Assembly: GCA_001574975.1 (NCBI GenBank)
Contig: KQ965756.1
Location: 348,864-389,110, forward strand
Source: Gonapodya prolifera JEL478
Taxonomy: Eukaryota > Monoblepharomycota > Monoblepharidomycetes > Monoblepharidales > Gonapodyaceae
Reading direction: 5' to 3'
Length of the DNA: 40,247 bases
Under the pieces are notes generated by a model. The model was not told the DNA's origin and made no database searches. It worked only from the letters and a program-made list of their open reading frames with translations. Shown here piece after piece: positions 1 through 11,144 of the stretch. The translations under genes were made by a program, and so were the position numbers. Position 1 is the first letter of the stretch. Each line of letters opens with the position of its first letter.

Positions 1-3000
1 GTTGTATGGGCGTCTGACATGGCAGGGCGTTGGGTGATTCATTTGCATTGGATACGTCGGACTCAGTAGTGACTCAAGCGGACTATAAATATACTGTAAA
101 ACTATGATAAGCGAGAACAGAACATATTTCGTACTACAAGATAAGTCATCTACGACTACGACGAAGGTCCGCGTACGCTAGATTCAACATCTGATGCCAT
201 CCAAAGCTACTAGTTCTAGCTGGCAAGAGATGGACAAACAGAGTGAAGCCAAAATTTTTTGCAGAGTACACAAAGTTTCTCAAAACACAGGTATCAAAAG
301 CAGTGATCCACTTTAGTGATGTCACAGATGTATGACAAGCATAAGCATGAACTGCTCACATGTCATCAAAGAAGAAGGTGCATTGTGATCAGCCACATTC
401 TTGATGGAAAAAAATTGTGAATGCAATAGTTTTGTGGTCAACTTGCACCTGCAATAGTGATGGAAATCCAAGGTTGAAAGAGAAAATAAACTGAAGAGAG
501 AATCTTCCTGTAACATTGCAGGGGATTGTACTCATTCTGATGCCATTCTAGTGTTACCTATTAAGATCTGCAGTTACTGAAAATGCAAGTGCATTTAGTA
601 GAAAAGCAAGGACATGATCTGCTACCATCACACAAGTAGTGTTATTATGATTGACCCACATTTATAATGAAAAAGTTGTGACTGTAAAGACATTGCTTGC
701 CCCATAGACATCTGTGTGAAATTAAAGTGATGCACCCCAATTAAAAGTGGTAAAAAGCACTCCTCCCAATAATATGAGGAATGTACAGTGCCCATCAGTG
801 TTCTTTGCAACAAGCACTTAAAATTTAATGAGCAGTGTACAATTGTCATGAGTTTGCTAGCAGTCAGCCAGCATCAATGCCATCATCAAATAAAAAATTA
901 TTCTCATCAGTAAATGCCTCATTCAGAGCACTGTTCATCTGAATAGCATAAAGTGCATCAAATCTTCTTATCAAGTGCTGTAAATCACTTAAAAAGATGT
1001 TAGACAAGGACATCAAGTAAGACAAACTTGTATACATATTGGATGTCATCAGAAAAGTGGTTTCACCATGGCTTAACCACATTTTTGATGCAAAAATTGG
1101 TGCTGCAAAGACAATTCACTGCTGTGTCCACATAATCCAACAACAGTAGCATGTATTTCTAAAATCTAAGTGATGCATCCCTTTAAAAGTCATGAGAATC
1201 TGGCAGCCCATGTACAATTGTCATCAGTTGGCTTGGCAGTCAGCCAGCATTGTTGACATCATCAAAAAATAGAGTTGCCTCAGTGAGTGCCTCTTACAGA
1301 CTACTGCTTTTCAGAATAGCAAAAAGCATATCTAATATTCCAATCAAGAACTGTAGATAACTTGAAATGATGTCAGCCAAGTGCAATATGTATCAAGTAA
1401 AACAAATATGCTTCCAAATATGATTTTGCCAGACTAATCACTTTCCAGTGACTAAACCACACTTTTAATGGGAAAAAAGCTGTGACTGTAACAACATTAC
1501 TCTGTCTACACAATGCAATGGCAGCAGGATGTAGTACTACTAAAATCCAAGTGATACAACCATATGCCATGTGGTGGAGGAAGCAAGCACTTGTGACATG
1601 GAAAGAAGTTCACAAAGGTCATCATTTTGCTAGGCAGTCAACCAGTATTAGTGATTTTGTCAAAGAATGTAATCATCATTGGCAAGTGGTTTATCCTTAT
1701 CAAATCAAGTATAATAATCTCAACTTGACCTATTAAGGCCAGAGAACCCATAGAATGATGTCATACAAGTACACTAAGAAAGTCAAGCAAGGCTTCACAA
1801 CATTTCATCAGAAAAGTAGTGCTTTGTTGTGTAAACCACATTCTTAATGCAAAATTTGCAAGTGTGAAGATATTGCTTGGTTCAGATGCAATACATGCAC
1901 TTCTGTGCTGCAACAGATGCACCACTTAGACAAGGTGTGAAAGAAGATTGCCAACTGAAAGTGGAGTGTACATTCATCATCAGTTGGCTTGGCTTTCAGG
2001 CAGCACCAATTCCATTATCAAAATATGAAGTCTCAACAACAAATGCTACTTACAGAGTCTTGTTCTTCAGAATAGCAGAACACTTACCACATAGCTCTGA
2101 CAAAGACTGTAGGTCACGTAAATTGATGTCATACAAGTATATCAAGTGAGACAAGCATGTACACATACTGGATGTCATCAGAAGAGTAGTTTCAGAGTGA
2201 CAAAAGCATATCTCTCATGGAAAATTAGGACCACAGAATATTGCTTTGTCCACATAATGCAACCACACAAAGATATACTTCTGTAATCCAAGCAATGCAC
2301 CCATTTGAAAACTGGTGAAAAGAAGCACTTCTTACAATTGTCATGAGTCAGCTGGGCACTGAACTAGCAACAAAGCCATCATGTTGTCAGATCAGTGAGA
2401 TAGAATCCACAGAATACAAGAGAGTAGTGTAAAAAAATATGTCAAAATACTTGGCAGTCAATCAGTATCAATGCCAATTTTGAAGGTACCTCTCTGAAGA
2501 GGAAGTCTCCACTCACTCCAAAAATTCTAAGAATTTTTTTCATCTCAATAACCATATATGATGCTGCTGTTTGCTACAATGTCAAATAGCTTGTATGCCA
2601 TCATCAAAGAATCAAGTCATCAGAACAAGATGTTAGTCACTGAAGTCACCAGAACCTGCAAGAAGACTGTGGTCTGTGTACTGAGGGAAACTAGTTCCAA
2701 AGAGGTGATACTAGAGATATGCTTTGCTGCCTGGGGAACACATGTGCTCTGCATTGAAGCAATTCTCACATGAGCTTTAGCTCACGTCATCTTTTCTTAA
2801 TTCTTCATGTCATACCCAAGCCCCAAAGTCAAAATATTCATTGAGAGAACATATGTCAACACACCTAGCAAACAATGGTGATTGTGAGAGATATCAGCCT
2901 TAACCATTACAGAACACAGAGGGCTGCTGGTGGAAGAGCTCTATTTTTCAATGCATATCATTGTTCAGCAACAGGTGGCCCACTTGGCAAGTCATGCGGA

Positions 3001-3258
3001 ATCATCCTTCAGACCTCTATGCAGACTGAGAGGCATCTTGCACTCATGAAGAACTCAGCAAAGGCATGAAATGAAACTAAGTGACAAATACCTGACTGCT
3101 AGCGAAAACTGCACTGCGCTGAATCATACGATAAAAGTTTGAGCCATAGCACACGACGTGCCTTCATTCCTCTCAAACAACAAGGATTCCGCCTTGCGCC
3201 CGGGGTTGTGGAGAAAAGGTTGGGAACCAGAATCAATTTGTGACCACAGTCCCGGCAA
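1..3258. repeat. AT-rich, CpG-free degenerate tandem repeat (about 375-bp period)
   Basis: From about 185 to 3,100 the DNA is AT-rich and has almost no CG dinucleotides: I count none from 181 to 2,116 and only three before 3,100. The flanks at 1-180 and from 3,100 on are CpG-rich. Two landmarks recur. A block resembling CAATTGTCATCAGTTGGC followed by GGCAGTCAGCCAGCA appears near 839, 1215, 1614, 1971 and 2335. A block resembling TAAACCACATTCTTAATG appears near 391, 654, 1074, 1455, 1834 and, very degraded, 2207. Spacing is about 360-400 bp over most of the array. Open frames are all short and none resembles a known protein. This looks like an old satellite or decayed repeat whose CpGs were lost to TpG/CpA. 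I see no gene in it; 3,100-3,258 is ordinary 5' flank of the next gene. Confidence 0.75.
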
Positions 3259-4721
3259 ATGTCGGCATCGCACAATTCGCGTCTGTCCACCGAAACGCTG
3301 AAAGTGCTGAGAGAAATCACGTTCCCGATCGTCGACTCGCACCATCATCTGTGGCACGATCGGTGATTACAATTTCTCTTCGCATTCGCGCTCTCGGTCC
3401 GTTCGGCGCCCTAACCACACCAATCCACAGAGAATCGTCGCAAAGGTTCCCTGGGCTGCCCACCTCGTACACATGGCGTGACATTGTGCGGGACTACGAC
3501 CAGGCCGGACTCAAACTCGGAGGGTCCATCTTTATCGAGTAACTACAATCGGCCAGTTGTGGATACATGACCGTGTTTCAAGCCCCACCTCTATCGCCGC
3601 GATCGCAGGGCCAGCATGAGATCCTCGGACGGCTCGTCGATGGATGAGTCCGCCTGGGCGCAATCAATCGCGAACGAATCCAAAAACCAAGTCTGCACTG
3701 GTACTTCATCTTCCCCTTACCCTTCCCCCGCCATCCGAAATTGCATCTTAGATCATCTCTGCGCATAGGCATTCAATCTGCCATCGACATGGTGCAATCG
3801 CCGCAGAACTTTGAATCTGCACTCCTCTCCGCCCTCAAACACCCAAACTTCCGAGGGTTGCGCCGCATCGCTACCAAGAGAGACCCAGTCACAGGGGGGT
3901 ACTCTGGCATCGAGGAGAATCCCACTGTTTTGGAGCTGCCAAACGTAAGGCAGAACTTTGCGACGTTGAACAAGCACAAGATGAGCTACGAGGTGTGGTA
4001 TCGTCTCAGTGAGTCTTGTTTCGAATGTACTATGCAGGACTTTACTGACTGCTAACAACTTCTGCACAGAACCAGAATCGAGCCGCGCGACCACCGCCGG
4101 TTTCCTCTCCGTCGTGAAGAACAACCCAGACGTGACCTTCATCGTGGACCATTTCCTCGAGCCACAAGGTGCATATCGTGATGACGCAGGGATGTGGAAT
4201 GACTGCAAGCATGTTATGGCAGAGTATTCCAAGTAGGTGATCGAGTTCTGGAACTACCCCATGTGGTCGAGGTGGCACTTCGGGTGCCGCAATCTCCATA
4301 ACTCACTGGTCACCCTTTGAAGGTTTCCAAACGTCTACGCTAAACTGTCGGGTCTGATGCCTGGTCTGGGAGGTGGCTTCCACCTCCGGCAGGACCACCA
4401 GAAACCTTCTGCCGTGGAGCTGGCCGAGGGGAGGTTCGGCGAAATGGTGGGGTACGCACTGGACGTGTTCGGACCAAACAAGTGAGTGAGGCGACTGCTT
4501 TCCCTCGAATCAAAGACTGTTTTCGTAAACTTCCATCTTGGTATCGCTCACACAGGTGCATGTTCGGCTCCAACTTCCCCGTTGACCGAATTTCGGCCAG
4601 CCTGGGCGATCTTGTTGCTTGCTACTGGCTGGTCGGTAAAAGCAAGGGGTTGTCCGAGAGCGGGTTGAGGGAGGTGTTTAGCGGTAGTTGCAGGAGAGCG
4701 TATAAACTGGACGGGAAATGA
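3259..4721 (+). CDS. Amidohydrolase-2 family metal-dependent hydrolase (COG3618-like)
   Basis: Seven exons: 3259-3362, 3446-3538, 3615-3700, 3769-4008, 4070-4232, 4323-4481, 4556-4721; 336 aa. The ATG at 3259 opens the frame that leads into DSHHHLW (His28 and His30), the HxH metal-binding start of TIM-barrel amidohydrolase-2 enzymes. Later landmarks are GLPTSY, an NPDVTFIVDHF strand with the conserved histidine, FPNVYAKLSGL, and RxMFGSNFPVD-like CMFGSNFPVD near the C-terminus with the catalytic aspartate. Length fits the family. Members hydrolyse lactones, amides or decarboxylate small acids; the substrate here cannot be told from sequence. All six introns are GT-AG, 63-87 bp, with matching phases. 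The exon 2/3 junction (ending IE and restarting MRSSDG) lies in the least conserved part and is the least certain. Confidence 0.88.
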
Positions 4722-4931
4722 ACAACCGAAATGCAGTACACGCTACTTTGTGGCTTCAACATGATGTGGTTGACCACTAGAATGGTGCCCTATCATTGGA
4801 AGCACGTTGAAGGTGCATCACCCTTGGGCGGATCTTCTTCGCATTCCATTTTCCCGACGCGCATCATCCTCACGCCACCATGTCAAGAACGCTCCAGCAC
4901 CACTCTATCATCGAAGCCATTGCACCCATCA

Positions 4932-5794
4932 ATGCAAAATTCAACGCTCCTCCTCCCCATCACCGGCTTCTACGCCGGCATTCTCGGATTCGTGACCTGT
5001 ACGTTTCGCGGGCTCGTCCGCCACGCCGCCACCTGATCTCTCTCCCCGACGTTTCTAACCGGTTTCTCTTAACACCATTGTACAGGGCCCCTTGCGGTTC
5101 GAGTCGGGCTCGCGCGCGGGGCGGCTCTCGTGTCCTTGGGCGACGGATCCCGCGAGCAAGCGCTGGAGATTGTTGCGAACGCGGCTGCAAATGGGAAACT
5201 ATCGTCAGAGGCACTGGTAAGTTGCTCTGCTTGGCTCCATTGAGTGGAGGCTGGCCCGGGATTGTGCGTTCACCCAATTATGTTCATCAGCTTGCACCCG
5301 ACAACGTTTACAAAACCAAGTACTGGATACTCATGAAGCGGGTGCGGGCGCACGGAAACTTTGTGGAGCACACTGTGATCATGTTAATTCTTTGTGGTGG
5401 GTATGGCACGACTTGCGTTGTTTGGTGAAGTGATCTTACATCATCCTTTTCATTCGGATCCAGCCATCGCCGAGCTCAATGGAGCACCTCCCATGTTCCT
5501 CAACTTGATTCGTATGTGTTCACCTCCGTGCTCCGCACGGTGTGCCGATTTCTTGCCGATATCGTCGTGTCGCACCGAGTGTCTGACTAATTGCAATTGC
5601 GTATCCCCTCAGTTGCCACCTTCACTATCGGTCGTGTGTTGGTCGACTATGCCATCACATCTACCCCAATGGCGCTCGGATGGGGACGGGCGGCAGGAAT
5701 GATAACATCTGGGTTGGGAATCGGCTTGGTTGGTGGGTGGAACGTGTGGGCTACGTATGGGGTCTGGCGCGACGGCGCTGTGAAGTTCCCGTAA
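4932..5794 (+). CDS. MAPEG-family membrane protein
   Basis: Five exons: 4932-4998, 5086-5216, 5291-5396, 5464-5511, 5613-5794; 177 aa. The start MQNSTLLLPITGFYAGILGF matches the first transmembrane helix of MAPEG proteins (membrane-associated proteins in eicosanoid and glutathione metabolism), in the YecN-like branch. A loop with LAVRVGLARGAALVSLGDGS follows. The family signature is RAHGNFVEHTVIMLIL, then AELNGAP and a C-terminal helix region with GRAAGM. Such proteins are three- or four-helix ER or plasma-membrane proteins, some with glutathione transferase or peroxidase activity; the reaction here is unknown. Compared with bacterial YecN there is a roughly 20-residue insertion before the RAHGNF helix. 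An in-frame ATG lies upstream at 4731, but the downstream ATG fits the family start better. The CDS ends 8 bp before a long poly-G tract. Confidence 0.85.
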
Positions 5795-5800
5795 GGTGGT

Positions 5801-5802
<2 letters not shown>

Positions 5803-5866
<64 letters not shown>

Positions 5867-5875
5867 GGGGGGGGG
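5803..5875 (+). repeat. 63-bp poly-G homopolymer
   Basis: An uninterrupted run of 63 G (5803-5865), then one A and nine more G. It starts 8 bp after the MAPEG stop codon, in the 380-bp gap (5795-6174) between two convergent genes. The rest of that gap shows no coding signal. Poly-Gly or poly-Pro frames across it are artefacts of the homopolymer. Confidence 0.95.
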
Positions 5876-6174
5876 AAGCAGCGGTGTGATGTCGGTGGCG
5901 TATCGAGCATGTGATCTTGGTGAATGCTGGGGCGTTTGTAAGAAAACGGAATATGGATGGGATTTTCAATATGTACATCGTTCACACATGTAAAGGAACA
6001 GATTGAACATAATAATCTGAAGGGCAAAAACAACGATCTGTGGCACCTCTCCAACACCCCTCTCATAAAAAACTTCACGGCCATCATTTGTTGATAAGTC
6101 AAGTAATGTACTCTCCCTGTCCCGTCAACAGCGTCCGCTCTCTCCTTATGAAAACAAAACGCACAGTAGAGCAC

Positions 6175-7507
6175 TCAATTCTCCATTCGATCCATCTGCG
6201 CCACAATCCTTTCGATGCTCTCGTTCATCACTCTTTCCCTGGCCTCCTTGGCCTGCCGCTTCCGTTTCGCCCGAAGACGCTTCTGCTGCTCGACCCAGCG
6301 AGAGAACCAGTACAGGTGAAGAGGGAGAACGACGGCAGGGAGCGGCCACACTTGAGGAAGAGCGAGGCGATGCGATGGTTAGTGTGTGAAGGGGGCCGTC
6401 GACCAGAAGACCAGAACAGCGTACCAGTCATTCCCACGTCCAGTTCCACGGCCATGCTCCAGCACAGTGCCGCGTGCAGCGCGACGCGTGTTCCGAAGTA
6501 CGTTCCCCCGAACAAATAGTCGCGGCGGAATCGTTTGTCAAGCTGTCCGATCGCCATGATCAGCGTCGGAAGTTCGAGAAGACAGAAGGGCAGGATGCAC
6601 GCGACGAGGCCGTGGTATACAGCGAAGGAGAAGATGTACGTGAAGAGCGCGTGATGAATGTAGCCGGCGAGAAGGGTGATCTGACAAAAGAGGTGTGACA
6701 ATTTCAGCCGTGTCAGAGAAGAGAGCGGCCGGGACTTGAGCATACCTGGCTCCGATAGTACATGACGCCGATAGCGATGTCGCACCACATGTAAGTCAGA
6801 AAGTAGATAGCGATCCACAGGGAGAACCTCGATGCTCCAACGATCGGCCACCTTTCAGTCCGATCGACAGGGTAAAGTACAGTCACATAGACGGAAAAAT
6901 TACTCTTAGAAACGTTGGAGTCTTTGGCGGAAGCAGAAACTCACCGCGCCATGTCCCATCTGTAGAAAGTCCAACCAACGAATCCCACGAGTCCCGCAAC
7001 AGTCATGACCAGGCTGGACAGAACGGTCAAAATCCAAGACGTCTTGCGCTCGAACGAGTTGTCGAAATTTGGGTCAAAGTCCAGGACTTCTGGCTTCGCT
7101 CCGATTTCATCGACAGTGGCAGGGGTTTTGCCTCCATCCAGCTTTGCGTTCATCATCTCGCGCTTCCTCCGCTCCACCACCTTCTTCTTGCGGCCAATCC
7201 AAGCCTTTCTCACTCGCAGGAATATGTAAACTTGGATGAAGATAAAAGCGGCGACGGGTTTGAGGAACGACGGATGGGTGACCACCTCCGCCACAGAGTA
7301 CGAATGAATCTGACTCGGAAGAAGGCGGATGGATCCTCCCACGGGGCAGGTTACGTCCGCTGGCTCGGATGGGACGAGAGGGGACGCGGTGTGAGAGGCG
7401 CAGGAAACATCGGAGCCGTTCCGCGCGATGGCAGGAGCATTGGCAGGAAGCGGGTACTTGGGAAAGCGAGGAAGAGATGTCGGGTGGTGTGGTCGCTTTC
7501 GTGCCAT
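6175..7507 (-). CDS. TLC-like multipass membrane protein
   Basis: Four exons on the minus strand: 7507-6945, 6851-6746, 6680-6425, 6350-6175; 366 aa. The start is the ATG at 7507 (MARKRPHHPTSLP) with a purine at -3. The N-terminal quarter has one hydrophobic segment (VAAFIFIQVYIFL), a basic stretch (RKKKVVERRKRE) and a second helix before RWDMA. Further helices contain YFLTYMWCDIAIG, GYIHHALFTYIFSFAVYHG and CILPFCLLELPTLIMA. The His-His pair followed by LELPT is what TLC (TRAM/LAG1/CLN8) domains show, so I call it TLC-like. The C-terminus is a basic cytosolic helix (EQQKRLRAKRKRQAKEARER). TLC proteins sit in the ER and act in ceramide synthesis, lipid sensing or membrane composition; I cannot assign a reaction. 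Introns are 74, 65 and 93 bp with consistent phases. Confidence 0.75.
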
Positions 7508-8175
7508 CTCCCCGAACGAAAGGTATCGGATTGGGTTGTCCAGGGTGGTAAGTGGCAACACAAAAAAGATACGGCTCAACTATCGAAACAATCGATGGAA
7601 GGGATCTCGCGGGAGTTTTCTTCAGCAAAAATCCAACTGCTTTGACCCACTTTGAGGCAGAACTGTCGGTTTGGACTCCGGAGAATTGTGGGAGGGTTCC
7701 CTCCGGGCACGTGCCATGCGCTCCTCCATACCTTGCCGATGTTCCTCTTCAACACTGAAAGTTCCATCTCTTATGGTCAACTGTAATTGTGTCTGGTGTG
7801 CCGCGGCAGTCTAATACCTTGAATTACAAGGTGCAAAGAACAAGTCCGTCCCGCAACGGAACAAGCCCGGTGTCCGGCTTTTAACAACGACAAACATTTT
7901 CCTAATATGTTGTATCTTCGTTGCGAGCCCGGCTTCACATGCGAGTGCGGGATCGAAGGAACAAGGGGTGCCGTGTCCTAATGATCGTGCCTGGCACGTT
8001 GCGCAAAGATTGGGAAATTGCGAAGAGATTTGGTCACTGAAAAGACTCATTCACGCACACTCGCTCACTGACCATCAAGACTCGCTCCAGAGAGAACGCG
8101 GGACGCTTTCAAGAGACGATCCAGCGAGCTAGAACCAACAACCGTTGCACCGACGCACTTCGACGCTTACTTCAG
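7508..8175. other. Divergent intergenic region
   Basis: These 668 bp separate the minus-strand TLC-like gene from the plus-strand hypothetical gene starting at 8176 and must hold both promoters. A GTAAGT-like site at 7549 and short open frames are present, but I see no convincing exon, RNA gene or named regulatory motif. Confidence 0.5.
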
Positions 8176-9250
8176 ATGCCCTCAATTTGGGAGCTGGGGC
8201 GATATACGCTGCTTGTTGTTTTCCTGGGTGGAGCGCTGTCTGATGTGGAGTTCGGAATTCCTGGTTCGTTGACAGACTTGACTGCAGGTTCCTTACCACC
8301 GCACACTACAGGCAGTAACACCGACTTCTTCTCATGATTTAGTATGGCCCTGTACTACTCTCCTCCTGCTAGAGCCTCTGTATCGCCTGTACGCATATTG
8401 GAACCTGCAGCGGGCTTGGAAGGCTAATGTGCTGTCATCGCCCACCACGATAAACATCATAAATCCTGATACAACGACACCTGAGAAAAACCATGGCCGA
8501 GAGCGAGACACCAGTGCCACACAAATGGACTTACAGTCTCTAAGACGGCGATTTTCAGATGGCCTTGGCGGACGACCTCTGAACTCTCTGCGAAACCAGG
8601 AGCCACCTTCGTGGCGCGATTCGTATCCCACAACACCGCAATCTCTAATCGACGACTCGAAAAACTTCGATCTCCCCTCCATCAACACCCGTCGCATCCG
8701 CACATCATCCTCCAGTCCCCTCGTCAGCCCGAGCCCACAACGGATAAGCGACTCCCCTACATTCGCAACATCCCGCCTTCCTCGCGATATTCTCACCAAC
8801 TCCCCACGCCTCTCCCCTCGCATTCTCCCCAACTCCAACTCGCCCCGCCTCTCGCCTCGCATTCTCCCCTCGATAACTTCACCCAAACTCAGTCCCCACC
8901 TGCGCCCATCTACGCCATCCGCGCTCGCACCCGACGGTCTGGACATCGCTCACCACGAGCCCCAGCTCTTCTACCTCGGCCGACCTGCATCGTCGGGATT
9001 CGCGCCGCTCGGCAATCCCGACGCGATGGTGGATGCGTGGGATGAAGACATTCAAAGGGTCAGAGACGTGCTTGAAGCCGGGAGGGCTGTTGGTGTTCGG
9101 AATCGAGAGGGATCGATCGCTGGCGCTGGCTCGAGCTCGGGCTTCGACGGTAGTGGTACTCTCGATGCGAAGAGGTTCGCCAGCGCGGTGCCGATGACGC
9201 CATCGACAATGATGGGGATGCCGCTTTCGGCGACACCTGTGGCGGTATAA
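8176..9250 (+). CDS. Membrane-anchored Ser/Pro-rich hypothetical protein
   Basis: Two exons, 8176-8263 and 8343-9250, giving 331 aa. The N-terminus (MPSIWELGRYTLLVVFLGGA) is a hydrophobic helix able to act as a signal anchor. A second hydrophobic stretch follows just after the intron (WPCTTLLLLEPLYRLYAY). The rest is long, disordered and cytosolic in character, dominated by Ser, Pro, Thr and Arg. It contains an internal repeat, SPRLSPRILPNSN / SPRLSPRILPSIT / SPKLSPHLRPST, around residues 185-235; these SP sites suit proline-directed kinases. I do not recognise a family. The single 79-bp intron keeps frame exactly. Without the first exon there is no good ATG for the downstream frame, which supports this two-exon model. 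Confidence 0.65.
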
Positions 9251-11144
9251 ACTACGATTGAAGAAAGGAGCTCGCACTATACACTGTACAATTAGAATGT
9301 AAAATTTTGGATGATGTTATGTTATAAAGTTATGGAAGTATTTACATTCTGGGCTGGAAAGCTGAAGAACGTCAGATAAACACCTTCTCAGACGGCGGTA
9401 CCAATTCTACTAAAAAAGGGAACTCAAAAGAATGACTTCAAGGAGACAGCGCCAATCTGTCATTCCCAACTCTCACTTGTCGCGCGAGCACTCGCAACGG
9501 CGCGGTCCACCTTCGCACCTGTAACTGTCACCGTGACACCCGTTCTTCCTTCCTCCGATGAGTTTATATCCACTATGCTCGGCTACCAACCAGTTGCCAC
9601 GACAACCTGTAGGGCATTTCGTTGTCTTTTGTCAGAGATGCGCTAGCCGTCGGTGCTCTCTCTGCTCAACAGCACTTCTTTGGGGGAAAAAAAAAAGACC
9701 AGGTACCGGCTTTCATTCTTTGCGGCTTGTTTCCAGTGTCCCTAGGGGCATTGTCCTTGAGAGGGCTTTCAGTGCTTGCTTTCGATTCTTGTCGTTTTTC
9801 GTCTTCAGTGAGAGCAAGACTCCTTGGGAAGGGATGACGGCTGGAAGCGCCGCAACTTGATTGGGAGCTGATGAGCCAGCCTCGGCGGGGAGGTGGGTTG
9901 AGCGGCGGATGAAGTTTGTTGGTTGGACATCTTCCGCCTGAGAACATTGTCTGGGACCGCGTTGAAAGAATAGTCCAGCCGTTGGGCGCCAGAAAAGGTT
10001 GATGGCCAACGTTCCCTTTCCGCGTCTGTCCCAACGTTCCCGACGGCAAGCGCCACGAGATCGGGAGCGATGAGCGCTCCCGTGGTGGGAGCGGTCAAGG
10101 ATGGGACGGGAGCACGCGTAGCAAGGGTGGAGGGCGCCGTCGGGACAAGAAAAGAGCTCAACGGACCCTGGGTGGTTGTTGGAGGAGCCGGGTGACAGGA
10201 CGGACGTTGATCGGGAGAACACGGGGGACATGGGGGAGGACTGTGGTCGTGTTCCACCCTGGCCATTTGAACGTGGGTGACTGGAAAGATTGTCTGGCCC
10301 CCTCCCTCCAACCGGAGTTCCCATCGGGCGTCAATGTCGAGCAAAGGCAGGAGAAAGTCTCTTTGGCGATTGATTCCACCGGAGAGTGTAACGGTGGGAG
10401 ATCGGGGAACGGGAACGGAAACATAAAAGCCGAGCTGCCTTATCGTTATCATGGCATTACCGCAAAGCATTTACATCAGTCACAAGATAGATGGGGCGCT
10501 TTGCCTGCGGTGGCTAGCAGTCATCCGCGCTGTGCTGTGGATCATAAAATAAATCCACATATTTGGCTTCGTACGTCGACAATATGTATTTGCCACCTAG
10601 AAAAGTGCGACGGACGTCAATCTCCGTTTGTGAATGCTACTGCGTTGAGGGGGGACGAGAGCACGGTGCTGTGTTGCAGAAGAGGGAAAGTGTGGCCGAC
10701 AGTCCTTCCTCCTTGAGTGTCGATATTCTCGAGGTGGTTAATTGAGCTCAGAATCCGCAGGAGAGACCCGCAATGAGGGGAAAGAGCCGCGACAGGAAGC
10801 ACGAGACTAGTTCAAGTACTCATAGTCTTGCGAAGTGCAAAGCGACCGCGAAGGCGGACAAGAGACAGAGTTGAGAGTCGTCGCAACTCGTGTTGGTCTC
10901 TCGACTCGGGATACAAAAGTCATAAGAGCCAAGTTACGACGACAAGACTATTTCGCATGGCACGGTCTTCACATCTTAAACAATACAATAGACATTCATT
11001 GCATGGGAAGACCTAAAAACCTCCCACCAAATCATGCTGTGCCAAGATGATTATAAATAAAAAGGGAACAAAACTGCTCTCTATGATGGACTGAACCGTG
11101 CCAGCCGATTGCCCCACCATCTCTGCATATCACATACAATACTA
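9251..11144. other. Intergenic region with no established gene
   Basis: These 1.9 kb lie between the 3' ends of a plus-strand gene and the minus-strand DUOX. Several frames stay open for 200 codons, including two overlapping minus-strand frames. One plus-strand frame at about 9622-9837 reads like protein (rich in Ala, Leu, Gly and Phe) and is preceded by an acceptor-like TTTTGTCAG at 9635, but I found no start or partner exon. Real small or spliced genes may be hidden here. Confidence 0.4.
9805..10470 (-). CDS. Possible hypothetical protein (weak)
   Basis: An open minus-strand frame of 221 codons; a likelier start is the in-frame ATG at 10452 (MITIRQLGFYVSVPVPRSP). The first 75 residues have mixed hydrophobic and charged composition like folded protein; the rest is Pro/Ser/Thr-rich. 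No family is recognised. A second minus-strand frame of similar length (10324-9713) overlaps it, so openness alone proves little. Confidence 0.25.
   Translation of the reverse strand: MLCGNAMITIRQLGFYVSVPVPRSPTVTLSGGINRQRDFLLPLLDIDARWELRLEGGGQTIFPVTHVQMARVEHDHSPPPCPPCSPDQRPSCHPAPPTTTQGPLSSFLVPTAPSTLATRAPVPSLTAPTTGALIAPDLVALAVGNVGTDAERERWPSTFSGAQRLDYSFNAVPDNVLRRKMSNQQTSSAAQPTSPPRLAHQLPIKLRRFQPSSLPKESCSH

Noticed and set aside
620-2450. CRISPR array
   Set aside because: Repeats are about 375 bp, degenerate and contiguous, without short identical repeats and unique spacers; the host is eukaryotic.
5647-6174. Long frames encoding poly-Pro or poly-Gly across the G63 tract
   Set aside because: A homopolymer is open in all frames; the flanking text is intergenic or the MAPEG gene read in wrong frames.
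6941-7579. TLC-like gene starting upstream at 7579
   Set aside because: That start is a TTG, not ATG; the first in-frame ATG with a good context is at 7507.
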